From Phycisphaerales bacterium (GTDB taxonomy: Bacteria > Planctomycetota > Phycisphaerae > Phycisphaerales > UBA1924), in NCBI GenBank assembly GCA_029260375.1, contig JAJDDI010000028.1:1-33817 (forward strand): a stretch of DNA of 33,817 bases, given 5' to 3'. Shown here one piece after another: positions 33,164 to 33,817 of the stretch. Made by a program: the position numbers and the translations under genes. Within the stretch, counting starts at the first letter, position 1; every line of letters starts with the position of its first letter. Under the pieces are notes generated by a model. That model made no database searches. It was not told where the DNA came from and saw only the letters and a program-made list of their open reading frames with translations.

Positions 33164-33817
33164 ATGGCTGGCGTCACCAAAACAGTGGTTCGGGTTGGCT
33201 TGCTCGCGGCTCTGGCCGGCGGCACGCTCATCGTCGTCGCTGGCCCGGATACCGCCCGGGCCCTCATGCACCAGGCTCATTCCAACGTGAGCGGAGCGAT
33301 CAACGGCATGGTCGATGACCCCGTCGCCCTCCGCGCCCAGCTCAAGAGCCTGGAGGCCGAGTACCCCAAGAAGATCTCCGAGGTCCGCACCGACCTGGGC
33401 GAGGTCCAGGGCCAGATCTCCCAGCTCGACCGTGAGCTGCGGGTCTCGTCCAAGGTCGTCGAGCTCGCGAGCAACGACCTGGCCCAGCTCGACAGCACCC
33501 TCTCCCACGCCCAGCAGGTCCAGAGCGAGAACCCGGGCTCGATCGTCCGCGTGGTCTTCAACGACCGCAAGGTCGCCCTGGACGACGCGTTCGGCAAGCG
33601 GGAGCACGTCATGCAGACCCGCAACGTCCACGCAAGCCGCGTGGCCGAGCTGGGCACGGACCTGACCTACCTGCGCCAGCAGGAGGAGCAGCTGGCGACC
33701 CTGCTGACCAAGCTCGAGACCGAGCGGGCCGAGTTCCAGAGCCAGCTCTTCCAGCTCGACGCCCAGATCGACTCGATCGCCCGCAACGAGCGGATGATCG
33801 ACATGATGGAGAAGCGT
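33164..33817 (+). CDS. Exported or membrane-anchored coiled-coil protein, 3' end missing
   Basis: The first 218 residues are in the window and the frame is open to the edge. The N-terminus (MAGVTKTVVRVGLLAALAGG...) has a short basic part and a hydrophobic stretch (about 10-27), fitting a signal peptide or anchor. From about 55 onward it is almost wholly heptad-like, rich in L/E/Q/R/D, with two long coiled-coil stretches (about 55-117 and 160-218) separated by a less helical SIVRVVFNDRKVAL-like segment (about 125-140). AGGAG stands 7 nt before the ATG. The family is not named; the organisation resembles coiled-coil envelope proteins conserved in planctomycetes. It is divergent from the sigma/kinase operon. 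Confidence 0.85.
   Translation, partial: MAGVTKTVVRVGLLAALAGGTLIVVAGPDTARALMHQAHSNVSGAINGMVDDPVALRAQLKSLEAEYPKKISEVRTDLGEVQGQISQLDRELRVSSKVVELASNDLAQLDSTLSHAQQVQSENPGSIVRVVFNDRKVALDDAFGKREHVMQTRNVHASRVAELGTDLTYLRQQEEQLATLLTKLETERAEFQSQLFQLDAQIDSIARNERMIDMMEKR

Overview
The window is high-GC bacterial chromosome (roughly two thirds G+C by eye), densely packed with housekeeping genes. The gene families and their arrangement suggest a planctomycete, most likely of the Phycisphaerae. Pointers are a sigma factor/Ser-Thr kinase operon, a double-VWA plus glutamine-amidotransferase-like membrane protein beside an E/Q/P-rich membrane protein, a signal-peptide-bearing ATP synthase subunit b, and a DUF1844 protein. 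The taxonomic call is inference. I see no rRNA, tRNA, CRISPR array, phage or transposase gene.

Layout: (1) 1-2924, plus strand: the end of an ATP synthase cluster (atpE partial, atpF, atpH) running into pgk, with no F1 alpha/gamma/beta/epsilon genes following. (2) 2921-7088, minus: MscS channel, Zn alcohol dehydrogenase, mutL with an intact endonuclease motif. (3) 7157-7582, plus: HIT protein. (4) 7586-11499, minus: an overlapping operon nadC-birA-PH-domain protein-PH-domain protein. (5) 11640-12819, plus: fabI and a small charged hypothetical protein. (6) 12832-16591, minus: sdhC-sdhA-sdhB, a Bacillus-type di-haem succinate dehydrogenase, and then DUF1844 (16740-17192). (7) 17266-18997, plus: a lipoprotein of the SurA/PpiC type and yraN. 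(8) 18994-20655, minus: orphan sensor histidine kinase. (9) 20701-22344, plus: miaB. (10) 22342-22484: a 143-bp inverted-repeat element exactly filling the space between miaB and a convergent methyltransferase gene. (11) 22482-28523, minus: a three-gene operon of an E/Q/P-rich membrane protein, a double-VWA protein and a methyltransferase. (12) 28578-29624, plus: trpD. (13) 29628-32809, minus: ECF-like sigma factor and transmembrane Ser/Thr kinase. (14) 33164-end, plus: secreted or membrane-anchored coiled-coil protein, cut by the window edge.

Two signals stand out beyond the genes. First, eight transcription units begin with a TANNNT hexamer 5-8 nt before the start codon and have no Shine-Dalgarno sequence. 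This implies leaderless mRNAs for mscS, mutL, the HIT gene, nadC, the histidine kinase, miaB, the E/Q-rich gene and trpD, whereas neighbouring genes carry clear Shine-Dalgarno sites. Second, the 143-bp element at 22342-22484 has perfect 20-bp terminal inverted repeats beginning and ending in TA, plus two internal perfect 10-bp hairpins with 4-nt loops. Its two ends supply the TAG stop codons of both flanking genes. It looks like a MITE or a REP-like bidirectional structure. A third candidate is the kinase at 29628-31997, whose extracytoplasmic part opens with a strict M-x-x-M repeat of the kind used for Cu(I)/Ag(I) binding.

The other convergent gene pairs end within -4 to +12 nt of each other without recognisable intrinsic terminators.
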